Assembly (NCBI RefSeq): GCF_002929535.1 | Contig: NZ_PJJO01000054.1 | Location: forward strand, 1-64,000 | DNA: 64,000 nt | Reading direction: 5' to 3' | Origin: Cryobacterium sp. Y11 | GTDB taxonomy: Bacteria; Actinomycetota; Actinomycetes; Actinomycetales; Microbacteriaceae | Shown: positions 1 through 8,827 of the stretch, piece by piece | Layout of the letters: the number at the start of each line of letters is the position of its first letter | How positions within the stretch are numbered: the first letter of the stretch is position 1 | Position numbers and translations under genes: made by a program | Notes under the pieces: generated by a model | Database searches by the model: none | What the model saw: only the letters and a program-made list of their open reading frames with translations | Told to the model about the DNA's origin: nothing

Positions 1-173
1 TCGTCATCGACCTCTCGGCCTCGCACATCTGGGACGCATCGACCGTCGCCACCCTCGACGCCATCAGCTACAAATATCAGCGGCACGACAAGTACGTCGT
101 CATCGAGGGCCTAAACGAAGCGAGCCACGAGCTGCACAGCCGCCTCGCCGGAAACCTCGGCGGCGGGCACTAG
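1..173 (+). CDS. SulP-family anion transporter, C-terminal STAS end (partial)
   Basis: Reading from base 3, 56 codons and a TAG stop encode the end of a STAS domain. The core VIDLSASHIWDAST followed by a helix and a final KYVVIEGLNEAS strand is typical of the cytoplasmic regulatory domain at the C-terminus of SulP sulfate/bicarbonate transporters. Only this tail is in the window, so substrate and membrane part cannot be judged. A second, complete SulP gene lies at 31452-33197 and is not closely similar in its STAS end. Antisigma-antagonist STAS proteins are an alternative, but the way the tail ends after the last helix favours SulP. Confidence 0.7.
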   Translation, partial: VIDLSASHIWDASTVATLDAISYKYQRHDKYVVIEGLNEASHELHSRLAGNLGGGH

Positions 174-198
174 CGCTCAGATTCGCCCGATTTTGAAG

Positions 199-238
199 AG
201 TGCGACTTTGTCACACCCCAGTTATGGGGGTTCGCACT
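199..238. terminator. Hairpin after the SulP gene, candidate terminator
   Basis: AGTGCGA (199-205) pairs with TCGCACT (232-238), and inside it CCCCA (216-220) pairs with TGGGG (225-229) around a GTTA loop. It lies 26 bases after the SulP stop. There is no T-run, so termination strength is uncertain. The rest of 174-469 holds no gene that I can support. Confidence 0.35.
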
Positions 239-383
239 GGATGCGCGGTAAATCTTCACGATTCTCGGATCGAATGGGGCCGCGATTGAACCGAGAAAAA
301 CCCCGCGGAGTGCCGCCTTGCGGTACCAACGTCGCTCTGACAGGTGTTCCGACGGACCAGCGAGTCCAGCCGTTGACCCCTCT

Positions 384-399
384 TGGGGAATTCTCCCCA
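384..399. promoter_or_regulatory. Short palindrome upstream of the large surface-protein locus
   Basis: TGGGGA-ATTC-TCCCCA is a perfect 6+6 inverted repeat about 70 bases before the ATG at 470. TTGACC at 373-378 could be a -35 element, but no good -10 is seen at the right distance. The site is a possible operator or leader hairpin for the long operon. This is positional inference only. Confidence 0.2.
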
Positions 400-469
400 T
401 CGCCCGTTCCCCGTGTTTGCCGCAGTATTGCCCCCAGTAGGGTTGCGATCGTAACGGGGAGGTCCGGGG

Positions 470-3400
470 ATGTTTCGACGCATTGCGCGCCACCATCGCT
501 CGCTCATGAGCATGGGCATTGTCACGTCCGCGACGGTGGCCCTGTCGCTGTTAGCTGTCCTCTACCCGGGCATCACTACCGCCGATGTGCAGCTGAACGA
601 TGGCGGCGTCTGGGTCACCAAACCCACCGCTCTGCTCGTTGGTCATCTCAACTACCAGGCCCAGGTTCTCGATGCCGGGCTGCGCGCCAAAGCCAACGAC
701 TTCGAGATACTGCAGTCCGGCAACATCGTGCTCACCCATGATCGGGCCAACGCGACGCTGAACGTGATCGACCCGGCCAATAAGGTCTTCGGTGCCGATA
801 TTGCTCTGCCACCGGATGCCGCGGTCACCCTCGGAGCCGACACTGTCGCCATATTGGGCCGGTCGACCGGCGCCCTGTTCGCCCTCACCGTGGCAGAGCT
901 CGAGTCTTTCAGCGTCGAAAGCACGGACCCGGCTATCGAACTCGGGGCCGGCGCCGCCGTGACCGTCGGGTCCACCGGCACGGTGCACGCCGTTTCCGCC
1001 GCGGACCGGCAACTCGTCACCGTGGCGCGCAGCACCGGTCCGATGGGTTTCGAGGCCCCCACCCTCACCGAGCTGCCCGCTCTCAACGATTTGGGTGACC
1101 AGCCGGAGCTTTCGATCGCAGCGGTAGGGGACGCATCCGTCGTGCTCGAGAGCACCTCGGGAACGCTGTTCCTGCCGGAAGACCGCACGGTCAAGACCGC
1201 CGCCGGTGCTGCCCTGCAGCAGAGCAGCACCGGCACCGCGACCACCGCCGTGCTCGTAGCCACCCCCGATTCCCTACTGATCCAGCCCCTCGACGGAGGC
1301 GAAGCGACCCGCATTGAGACGGGCGGCGCGGGCAGTCCCATCGCCCCGGTCTTTCTCAACGGATGCGCCTATGCGGCCTGGTCAACGAGCGCGCGCTACC
1401 TGCGGGACTGCCCAGGCAGCATCGACGACGTAGCCCGCGACCTCGAAATCGACACGGCCACACCCCTCACCTTTCGGGTCAACCGCAACGTGGTGGTGCT
1501 CAACGACCTCACCACCGGCCTGGTCTGGCTGGTCGACCAGGACATGGTCGTGATCGACAATTGGAACGACATCACGCCCCCGCCCGACGAGAGCGACGAG
1601 GAGGACGACCAGGACGCGGTCACCGAGTCGGTCGAGAACGTGCTTCCGCAACGCACCGAGGAGAACACCGAACCGGTCGCCGTCGATGACAGCTTTGGCG
1701 TGCGGGCTGGCCGCAGCGTCATCTTGCCGGTGCTCGATAACGACACGGATGCCGACGGCGATATTCTCACGGCGACCATCGTCGGCGACGCCCCGTCCCT
1801 CGGCAGTGTGCAGCCCATCTTCGGTGGTACAGCATTGCAGATTGCCGTGGCCGACGATGCCACCGCGACCACGAGTTTTCGCTACACCGTGAGCGACGGG
1901 CGCGGCGGAACAGCCGAGGCGACGGTCACTCTCACGGTGAGCGAGGTCGGCACGAACAGTCCCCCGGTACAGAAACGCACCAGCAGCTTCGTGGTGGAGC
2001 AGGGCGCCTCGATCACTCACAACGTGCGGCCCGACTGGATCGACCCCGACGGTGACGACCTGTTCCTCCAGGCCGCTACGCCCGCGGACGACGATGCCGT
2101 GCAGTTCACCGCTGATGGCGTGCTCAGCTACGCTGCGGTCGGCCAGCACCTCGGCCGCAAAGACGTTGCGCTCGTCGTGTCTGACGGGGTCGACCCGGCC
2201 GAGGGCAGTGTGCGGGTCGACGTGCGGGCGTCCGGCAGCACCACACCGGTCACCAACCCCGATCATGTGTCGACGACCGTCGGTCAGACCGTGACCGTGT
2301 CGCCGCTGCTGAACGATGCGAGCCCCGGCGGGGTTCCCCTGCGGCTGGCCAAGATCGACGAGGTGCCCGGCGCCACCATCGTGCCCGACTTTGCCACCGG
2401 AACCTTCACCTTCAGCGCCGCCGAGCCGCGCACCTATTACCTGCAGTACCTGGCCACCGACGGCCCGAACACTGTGCTCGGCCTCGTGCGCATCGACGTG
2501 ACGGATGCAGCGGCAAGCGACCTTCCGCCCGTCGCGGTTCGCGACGTTGCCCTGTTGCCGGTCGGGCGCGATGTGCTCGTTGACGTACTCGCCAACGACA
2601 CCGACCCGGCCGGTGGAATTCTCGTGGTGCAGTCGCTGACCATTCCCGACAACCTTGGCATCACGGTGGCGGTGCTGGAACACCAGGTATTACACGTGAT
2701 CGATCAGAGCGGCCTGAATGCACCCGTCACGATCGGATACACCGTCTCGAACGGGTCGCTGAGCGCCGAGGGCGAGGTTTTGGTCGTTCCAGTGCCCGCG
2801 CCGGCGAAGCTGCTGCCGCCGGTCGCGGTGGACGACACCGTGACCGTGCGCGCCGGCGACATCGTGTCAATCCCGGTCTTGGCCAATGATTCTCACCCCA
2901 ACGGCGACACGATGACGCTCGCGCCCGCCCTCGTCGAACCGCTCGTGGACGCGGCCGACGGCGAACTTTTCGTGTCGGAAAACATGCTGCGATTTCAAGC
3001 GGGACCGACCGCGAAGACGGTCTACGCCACCTACGAGGTCGTCGACAGTCTCGGTCAGAAGGACTCCGGCTACGTCACCATTCAGATTCTCGCCCTCGAT
3101 GCCGCGACGAACTCCCCGCCGCGCCCGCAGGACCTCACCGCCCGGGTGCTCTCGGGCAACACCGTGCGCATTCCCATTCCGCTAGGCCAGATCGACCCGG
3201 ACGGCGACTCCGTGCACCTCGTGGGGCAGGGCAGCGCACCCACCAAGGGCCGCATCGTGGAGGTCGGCGACTCCTGGCTAGGCTACGAAGCCTTCGCCGA
3301 CTCTGTCGGTACCGACTCGTTCAGCTACGTGGTGCGTGACCGACTCGGGGCTGAAGCTCAGGCCAGCATTCTCGTCGGCATCGCCCGTCCTGGCTCCACC

Positions 3401-6400
3401 AACCAAAAACCCTACGCCGTGAAAGACGCCGTCAGTGCCCGCCCCGACCGCCAGCTGGCCGTTCCCGTGCTCGTCAATGACACCGATCCCGACGGAGACG
3501 CGCTCACCCTGGTCGCCGACGGCCTGACCGTGCCCGGCGGCCTGACCGCCACGGTGAACGGCGAACGGATCGTGCTGCAGACGCCCACCCAGCCGGGCGA
3601 GTACAGCATTGCGTACACCGTCGCCGACCCGTGGGGTGCGACCGCGATCGGCACCCTGCAGCTGAGTATCACAGCGGATGCCCCGCTCCTGACCCCCATC
3701 GCCCGCGACGATCGTGTGGCCGCTGCCGACGTTGCCGACCAGACCAGCGTCGACGTGCCCGTGCTCACCAACGACGAAGATCCAGACGGATCGGCCATGA
3801 ACCTGCGCGTCACGACCGACAACCCCGCAGCGACGGTCACGAGCGACGGCTCGGTGCGGGTGGCTCTCACTGCGACCGCCCAAATCGTTCGCTACACGGT
3901 CACCGACCCTGACGATCTACAGGCCAGTGCGTTCGTGCTCGTACCCGGACTCGAAGACCAGCGCCCCACGCTCACAACCGGGGTACCGGCCATCGAGGTG
4001 AAAAGCGGTGAGACGGTGAGCCTGGCCCTCGACGATTTCGTGACGGTGGCCGCTGGAAAGAGCCCCCGCATCACCGTGGCTGACAAGGTCTCGGCGACGC
4101 ACGGCAACGGCGATTCACTTATTCAGAACGAAACCACCCTCGTGTATACCTCGTCGGCCGACTATTTCGGCCCGGAGGCACTGAGCTTCGAGGTGACCGA
4201 CGGCACCGGTCCTGACGACCCGGCCGGTCACACGGCGACCCTGGCGATCCCGATCACCGTGCTCGCGCCCGACAACCAGCAGCCCACCTTTGTCGGCGGC
4301 ACCGTCGAGGTCGCGCCCGGTGAAGACGCGGTCACCGTCGACCTGGCTGCCATGGCAATGGATGCCGACCCGGGCGACCTCGAGAAGCTCGTTTTTCGCA
4401 TCGACGGGGCGGTGCCCGCCGGCTTCGAAGCCATAATCAAGGGCCAGACCCTGTCGGCGAGCGCGCCATCCGGCACGGCCAAGGGCCAGTCCGGTGCGCT
4501 GGCGTTACTCATCGACGACGGCACGACCGCCCCCGTCTCGGCGACCCTGCAGTTGAGCGTCATCGCCTCGACTCGGCCCCTGGCCACGACGACCGATGAC
4601 GCGGTACCGGAGGCCGATCAGGGCGAGAGCGTGACGGTGTCGGTGCTCGACAACGATACGAATCCGTTCCCGGAGGAACCACTGCGGGTGGTATCGGCGA
4701 GCGTGGAGACCGGCGCGGGGTCGGCATCCGTTGTGGGAAGTGAGGTGGAGGTGACCCCGTCGGGTGATTTCATCGGCACGATGGTGGTGCGGTATCGGGT
4801 GGCCGACGCGACGAACGACACCGAGCGTGAGGTCGAGGGCCGCATTCGCCTGACCGTGCAGGGCCGGCCCGACGCACCGTCAACGCCGAGCGTCACCTCG
4901 ATTCAGGACCGCACGGTCGTGCTGTCGTGGACGCCGCCGAGCAATAACGGCGCCGAAATCACCGGTTATACCGTGTCGGCATCCGGCTTTTCCCAGGAGT
5001 GCGCGTCGACAACCTGCACCCTCACGAACCTCACCAACGACACCGAGTACAGCTTCACGGTGACGGCCACGAACACGGTCGGCGAGTCCGACCCCTCCGG
5101 GGCGTCGGCTGTGGCCCGCCCGGATGCCCGTCCCGACGTTCCGCAGCCGCCCACCCTGGCCTTTAGCGATGGCGCCCTCGACGTGAGCTGGGTCACGCCC
5201 ACCAGCACGGGCAGTGCGGTGTCGTCGTACCTGCTTGAAATTTCACCGCTGCCACAGTTTGGCGGCCTACAGCGCACCGCGACGGGCAATTCGCTCACCT
5301 GGGATGGCCTGGAGAACGGGGTCGCCTATACGGTGCGAGTGCAGGCGGCCAACCGCGCCCCGGAGCCGAGCGACTGGAGCTCGTTCTCGAGCGCGATGGT
5401 ACCGGCCGGCGTTCCCGACGCTCCGGCAGCGCCGACCACGACCCGCCTCGATCCTGTCGGCTCGCAGGCCCAGATGCAGGTGTCCTGGACCGCTCCCGTC
5501 AACAACGGTGACGCCATCGCGGGCTACGTGCTGACGGTGCAGAGCGGTGGAACGTCACGCACGATTCCGGTATCCGGCGGCACAACCTCACAGGCCGTCG
5601 TCGTCGATACCTCGACCAACGACTACACGTTTACGGTGGTGGCCAGCAATAAGGCCGGAGACTCCGCGTCAAGTGCGGCATCGGCCGCGCGCCGCGCATT
5701 CGTTGCGCCGGGGGCTCCGACAAACGTGGTGGCGACCGAGGGCGACAATACGGTCACGGTGACGTACAACCCGGCAGCGGGAAACGGCGCAACGTCCAGC
5801 GAGCTGAGCTACGAGTACAACGTCAGCGGGACGGGGTGGCGCACGGACTGGGCTGCCACCGGCGGAAACGGTTCTGGAACAATTGGCAATGGCCAGGTCA
5901 ACAACAACGGCAGCTACACGATTGCCGTACGGGCCGTCACCCAGCTAGACGGCCAGCGCTACGACGGAGCCGGCAGCACGTCGTCCAACTCCGTCGCTCC
6001 GTTCGGCGCACCGAACCAACCGGGAGCCGGTGCCACCGGTGGCGGCGCTCAGGTCAACGTGCAGTGGAGCGCCCCCGGCCGTAATGGTCGGGACATCACT
6101 TTGCTGGAGATCTCGATCGACGGTGGTGGCTGGGAAAACGTTGGGGTCAGCAGCGGAAACCGAAACGTCGGTTCTTACAGCCAGACGCACTCGATTAACG
6201 TGCGTGCCACAGACGCGGCCGGTCAGACCAGCACCAAGTCCGCCTCCGCCACCTCCGGGGCGGCACCGCCAACTACGTGGACCGTCACGGTCGACAACGC
6301 CAGATCGTGTGCACAAGACAATTTGACGAATGCGAGATTCGATGGCACAAACTGTAACGCTCCGGGCTATTGGCTGGAGGCAAATAGTGACCAGACCGTC

Positions 6401-6541
6401 ACGTGCTGGACGGACGTTTCGAGCCTTCAGGTTAAGGGTGACTACGTGTGGCTTCGAATGACCAACACCTTCTACGTCTCCCGCTACACGCTCAAGGCCG
6501 GACAGGACACCACCATCCCTGCGGGAATGCCCAAATGCTGA
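470..6541 (+). CDS. Giant exported surface protein with Ig/cadherin-like and fibronectin III repeats
   Basis: A 2023-residue protein. A hydrophobic signal/anchor (about residues 13-37) is followed by a region of about 350 residues with regular beta-rich repeats, perhaps a propeller, then an acidic linker near residue 385. From about 400 to 1460 it has tandem Ig/cadherin-like (tandem-95 type) repeats, each marked by a loop such as LDNDTDADGD, LANDTDPAG, VNDTDPDGD or LTNDEDPDGS, which fits calcium binding. From about 1466 to 1935 there are fibronectin III repeats, the first opening RPDAPSTPSV. The last 90 residues form a small Cys-containing module ending GMPKC. The start is supported by GGGGAGG just upstream. 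As first gene of the FHA/kinase/WXG100 locus it is likely the structural surface component or substrate of that machine. Adhesion is an inference. Confidence 0.8.
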   Translation: MFRRIARHHRSLMSMGIVTSATVALSLLAVLYPGITTADVQLNDGGVWVTKPTALLVGHLNYQAQVLDAGLRAKANDFEILQSGNIVLTHDRANATLNVIDPANKVFGADIALPPDAAVTLGADTVAILGRSTGALFALTVAELESFSVESTDPAIELGAGAAVTVGSTGTVHAVSAADRQLVTVARSTGPMGFEAPTLTELPALNDLGDQPELSIAAVGDASVVLESTSGTLFLPEDRTVKTAAGAALQQSSTGTATTAVLVATPDSLLIQPLDGGEATRIETGGAGSPIAPVFLNGCAYAAWSTSARYLRDCPGSIDDVARDLEIDTATPLTFRVNRNVVVLNDLTTGLVWLVDQDMVVIDNWNDITPPPDESDEEDDQDAVTESVENVLPQRTEENTEPVAVDDSFGVRAGRSVILPVLDNDTDADGDILTATIVGDAPSLGSVQPIFGGTALQIAVADDATATTSFRYTVSDGRGGTAEATVTLTVSEVGTNSPPVQKRTSSFVVEQGASITHNVRPDWIDPDGDDLFLQAATPADDDAVQFTADGVLSYAAVGQHLGRKDVALVVSDGVDPAEGSVRVDVRASGSTTPVTNPDHVSTTVGQTVTVSPLLNDASPGGVPLRLAKIDEVPGATIVPDFATGTFTFSAAEPRTYYLQYLATDGPNTVLGLVRIDVTDAAASDLPPVAVRDVALLPVGRDVLVDVLANDTDPAGGILVVQSLTIPDNLGITVAVLEHQVLHVIDQSGLNAPVTIGYTVSNGSLSAEGEVLVVPVPAPAKLLPPVAVDDTVTVRAGDIVSIPVLANDSHPNGDTMTLAPALVEPLVDAADGELFVSENMLRFQAGPTAKTVYATYEVVDSLGQKDSGYVTIQILALDAATNSPPRPQDLTARVLSGNTVRIPIPLGQIDPDGDSVHLVGQGSAPTKGRIVEVGDSWLGYEAFADSVGTDSFSYVVRDRLGAEAQASILVGIARPGSTNQKPYAVKDAVSARPDRQLAVPVLVNDTDPDGDALTLVADGLTVPGGLTATVNGERIVLQTPTQPGEYSIAYTVADPWGATAIGTLQLSITADAPLLTPIARDDRVAAADVADQTSVDVPVLTNDEDPDGSAMNLRVTTDNPAATVTSDGSVRVALTATAQIVRYTVTDPDDLQASAFVLVPGLEDQRPTLTTGVPAIEVKSGETVSLALDDFVTVAAGKSPRITVADKVSATHGNGDSLIQNETTLVYTSSADYFGPEALSFEVTDGTGPDDPAGHTATLAIPITVLAPDNQQPTFVGGTVEVAPGEDAVTVDLAAMAMDADPGDLEKLVFRIDGAVPAGFEAIIKGQTLSASAPSGTAKGQSGALALLIDDGTTAPVSATLQLSVIASTRPLATTTDDAVPEADQGESVTVSVLDNDTNPFPEEPLRVVSASVETGAGSASVVGSEVEVTPSGDFIGTMVVRYRVADATNDTEREVEGRIRLTVQGRPDAPSTPSVTSIQDRTVVLSWTPPSNNGAEITGYTVSASGFSQECASTTCTLTNLTNDTEYSFTVTATNTVGESDPSGASAVARPDARPDVPQPPTLAFSDGALDVSWVTPTSTGSAVSSYLLEISPLPQFGGLQRTATGNSLTWDGLENGVAYTVRVQAANRAPEPSDWSSFSSAMVPAGVPDAPAAPTTTRLDPVGSQAQMQVSWTAPVNNGDAIAGYVLTVQSGGTSRTIPVSGGTTSQAVVVDTSTNDYTFTVVASNKAGDSASSAASAARRAFVAPGAPTNVVATEGDNTVTVTYNPAAGNGATSSELSYEYNVSGTGWRTDWAATGGNGSGTIGNGQVNNNGSYTIAVRAVTQLDGQRYDGAGSTSSNSVAPFGAPNQPGAGATGGGAQVNVQWSAPGRNGRDITLLEISIDGGGWENVGVSSGNRNVGSYSQTHSINVRATDAAGQTSTKSASATSGAAPPTTWTVTVDNARSCAQDNLTNARFDGTNCNAPGYWLEANSDQTVTCWTDVSSLQVKGDYVWLRMTNTFYVSRYTLKAGQDTTIPAGMPKC

Positions 6542-6557
6542 AACTGGAGAGCAAACA

Positions 6558-7532
6558 ATGACCATGACATCAGAACAAGCAACCTGGTTTGCCGGCACGT
6601 TCGGACGCCTCGTCGACAATGTGGGCCTCGCCGTGCTCGGCAAGAGCCAGGTGATTCGTCTCGTCCTCACGGCGATGCTCGCCGAGGGTCACGTGCTGCT
6701 CGAAGATGCCCCCGGGACCGGTAAGACCTCCCTGGCCAAGGCGCTCGCGGCGACGGTGCAGGGCACGAACAATCGAATCCAGTTCACGCCAGACCTGTTG
6801 CCGAGCGACGTGACCGGCGTCACCATCTACGACCAGCAGAGTCATAAGTTTGAGTTTCACCGTGGCCCCATCTTTGCGTCGATCGTGCTCGCCGACGAGA
6901 TCAACCGGGCCAGCCCGAAAACCCAATCAGCACTGCTCGAGGTGATGGAGGAGAGCCGCATCACGGTCGACGGTATCGGCCACGAGGTGGGCCGACCCTT
7001 CATGGTGATTGCCACGCAGAACCCGATCGAGCAGGCCGGCACCTACCGGCTGCCAGAAGCCCAGCTGGACCGGTTTCTCATCAAGACGTCGATCGGTTAC
7101 CCCGATCTCGCGTCGACCGAGCTGATTCTGGCCGGCGCGGCCAACCGCAATCCGGCCGCCGGTCTCACCGCGATGATCACCACTAGCGCGGTGGCCGACA
7201 TGGCCGACCTCGCGTCGAGCGTGCACACCGACGCGGCCATTTTGCGGTACGTCGCCGAGCTCACCCAGGAGACCCGGCTCGCCGCTGAGACCCGGGTCGG
7301 TGTGTCGGTGCGCGGGGCGCTCTCGATGATTCGAGCGGCGAAGGTCTGGGCGGCCGCCCAGGGCCGCAACTTCGTGCTGCCCGACGACGTGAAAGACCTC
7401 GCAGCGGCGGTCTGGACCCACCGGATCGTGCTTGACCCGGAGGCGGAGTTCTCGGGCATGACCGCGGAAAAAATCATCGGCCGAGTTCTCGCCGACGTGG
7501 CCGCGCCACAATCCAGACAGCCGGCGGCATGA
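6558..7532 (+). CDS. MoxR-family AAA+ ATPase
   Basis: A 324-residue AAA+ chaperone-type ATPase. Walker A is DAPGTGKTSLAKAL (about residues 51-64), Walker B with the sensor region is LADEINRASPKTQSALLEVM (about 110-129), and IATQNPIEQAGTYRLPEAQL carries sensor 1 and the arginine-finger region. Length and motifs are standard for MoxR. Families of this kind act with VWA and DUF58 proteins to assemble or activate complexes. The next gene is DUF58 and overlaps by 4 bases, which is the classic MoxR-DUF58-transglutaminase arrangement. It probably remodels a component of this locus in the cytoplasm. Confidence 0.92.
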   Translation: MTMTSEQATWFAGTFGRLVDNVGLAVLGKSQVIRLVLTAMLAEGHVLLEDAPGTGKTSLAKALAATVQGTNNRIQFTPDLLPSDVTGVTIYDQQSHKFEFHRGPIFASIVLADEINRASPKTQSALLEVMEESRITVDGIGHEVGRPFMVIATQNPIEQAGTYRLPEAQLDRFLIKTSIGYPDLASTELILAGAANRNPAAGLTAMITTSAVADMADLASSVHTDAAILRYVAELTQETRLAAETRVGVSVRGALSMIRAAKVWAAAQGRNFVLPDDVKDLAAAVWTHRIVLDPEAEFSGMTAEKIIGRVLADVAAPQSRQPAA

Positions 7533-8827
7533 GCGCGGCGGCGGGTCAGCAGACACTGGACCGGCTGCATCCGCTTCGCATGGTCTGGCGGGGCGCGGTC
7601 TGGCCGGTCTTGAAACCGCTGTGGCAACGTCTGAGACGCATGCTCGCGGTTGTGACCGGGTTCGGCTGGGCCGTGCTCGGGGCATCCGTTCTGGCTTGGC
7701 TGCTCGGCGAACGATTCGGCTGGCAGGAATTCACGGCGCTCGCGCTCGTGGGCGTCGTGCTGCTCGTGCTGGCGGCGCCGTTCCTGCTCGGGCGCAGCGC
7801 TTACGCGATCACCCTGGGGCTCGCCAATACCCACGTGGTGGTCGGCGAGCGTGCGGTTGGCAGTGTGATCGTGGCCAACCCGTCCACCCGCACCATGCTG
7901 CCGGCGCGCATCGAGCTGCCCGTCGGCGCCGGACTCGCCACGTTCCACCTGCCGCGGCTCGCTCCCGGCGCCGAGCACGACGATCTCTTTACGATTCCCA
8001 CTCAACGCCGTACGGTGCTGGCGGTAGGGCCGGTGCGCTCGGTGCGCGGCGACGCGCTCGGCCTGTTTCGCCGGGTCATCGGGTGGACTCCGGCCGAGGA
8101 TCTCTTCGTGCATCCGCGCACGGTGCACCTCGACGGCTCCAGCTCCGGGTTTCTGCGCGACCTTGAGGGCCTGCCAACGAGCGACCTCAGCAATGACGAC
8201 GTGTCGTTTCACGCCCTGCGCGAGTATGTGCCGGGCGACGACCTGCGCAACGTGCACTGGCGCTCCTCGGCGCGCACCGGAACCATCATGGTGCGCCAGT
8301 TCGACGAAACCAGGCGCTCGCACCTGGCCATTGCGCTCAGCCGCAACCCGCTCGACTATGCGCCCACAACAATGACAGCGGATGCCGCGGCCGTTCCGGT
8401 CGGGATCGACGAGTTCGAACTCGCCGTCTCGGTCTGCGGGTCCCTCGGACTGCAGGCCCTCACCGAGGAGAGGCAGCTGACCGTGCTCGCGCAGGACCAG
8501 ATTCTGCCCACCCGAACCGGCAAGCGGCTACTCGACGGGCTGTCGGCGATTGAACCCGGTGGTTCCCGGGCGGACATCGTGCAGTTGGCGCGGCAGACCG
8601 GGGTCAAGGTGCCGAATGCATCCGTTGTGGTGCTGGTATTTGGCAGCACGGTGGAGCCGGCGCGCATTCGCTCGGCGGCCAGCCACCTGCCCAGCGGGGT
8701 GCGCGTGATCGCGGTGCGCTGCTCGCGTGGGGCGGCCCTGTCGCGGCGAGCAATCGCCGACACGACCGTGCTGACGGTTGGCGCGCTGAGCGATCTGCCC
8801 TTCGGAATGCGTCGGGTGAACGAATGA
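7529..8827 (+). CDS. DUF58 membrane protein (MoxR partner)
   Basis: A 432-residue protein with two hydrophobic segments (about residues 38-85), then a soluble region. The DUF58 signature is clear: FHALREYVPGDDLRNVHWRS near residues 229-248, followed by ARTGTIMVRQFDE. DUF58 proteins have a VWA-like fold and act with MoxR ATPases. The ATG overlaps the moxR stop (ATGA), and its own stop overlaps the next start, so the three genes are translationally coupled. The exact client is unknown. Confidence 0.9.
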   Translation: MSAAAGQQTLDRLHPLRMVWRGAVWPVLKPLWQRLRRMLAVVTGFGWAVLGASVLAWLLGERFGWQEFTALALVGVVLLVLAAPFLLGRSAYAITLGLANTHVVVGERAVGSVIVANPSTRTMLPARIELPVGAGLATFHLPRLAPGAEHDDLFTIPTQRRTVLAVGPVRSVRGDALGLFRRVIGWTPAEDLFVHPRTVHLDGSSSGFLRDLEGLPTSDLSNDDVSFHALREYVPGDDLRNVHWRSSARTGTIMVRQFDETRRSHLAIALSRNPLDYAPTTMTADAAAVPVGIDEFELAVSVCGSLGLQALTEERQLTVLAQDQILPTRTGKRLLDGLSAIEPGGSRADIVQLARQTGVKVPNASVVVLVFGSTVEPARIRSAASHLPSGVRVIAVRCSRGAALSRRAIADTTVLTVGALSDLPFGMRRVNE

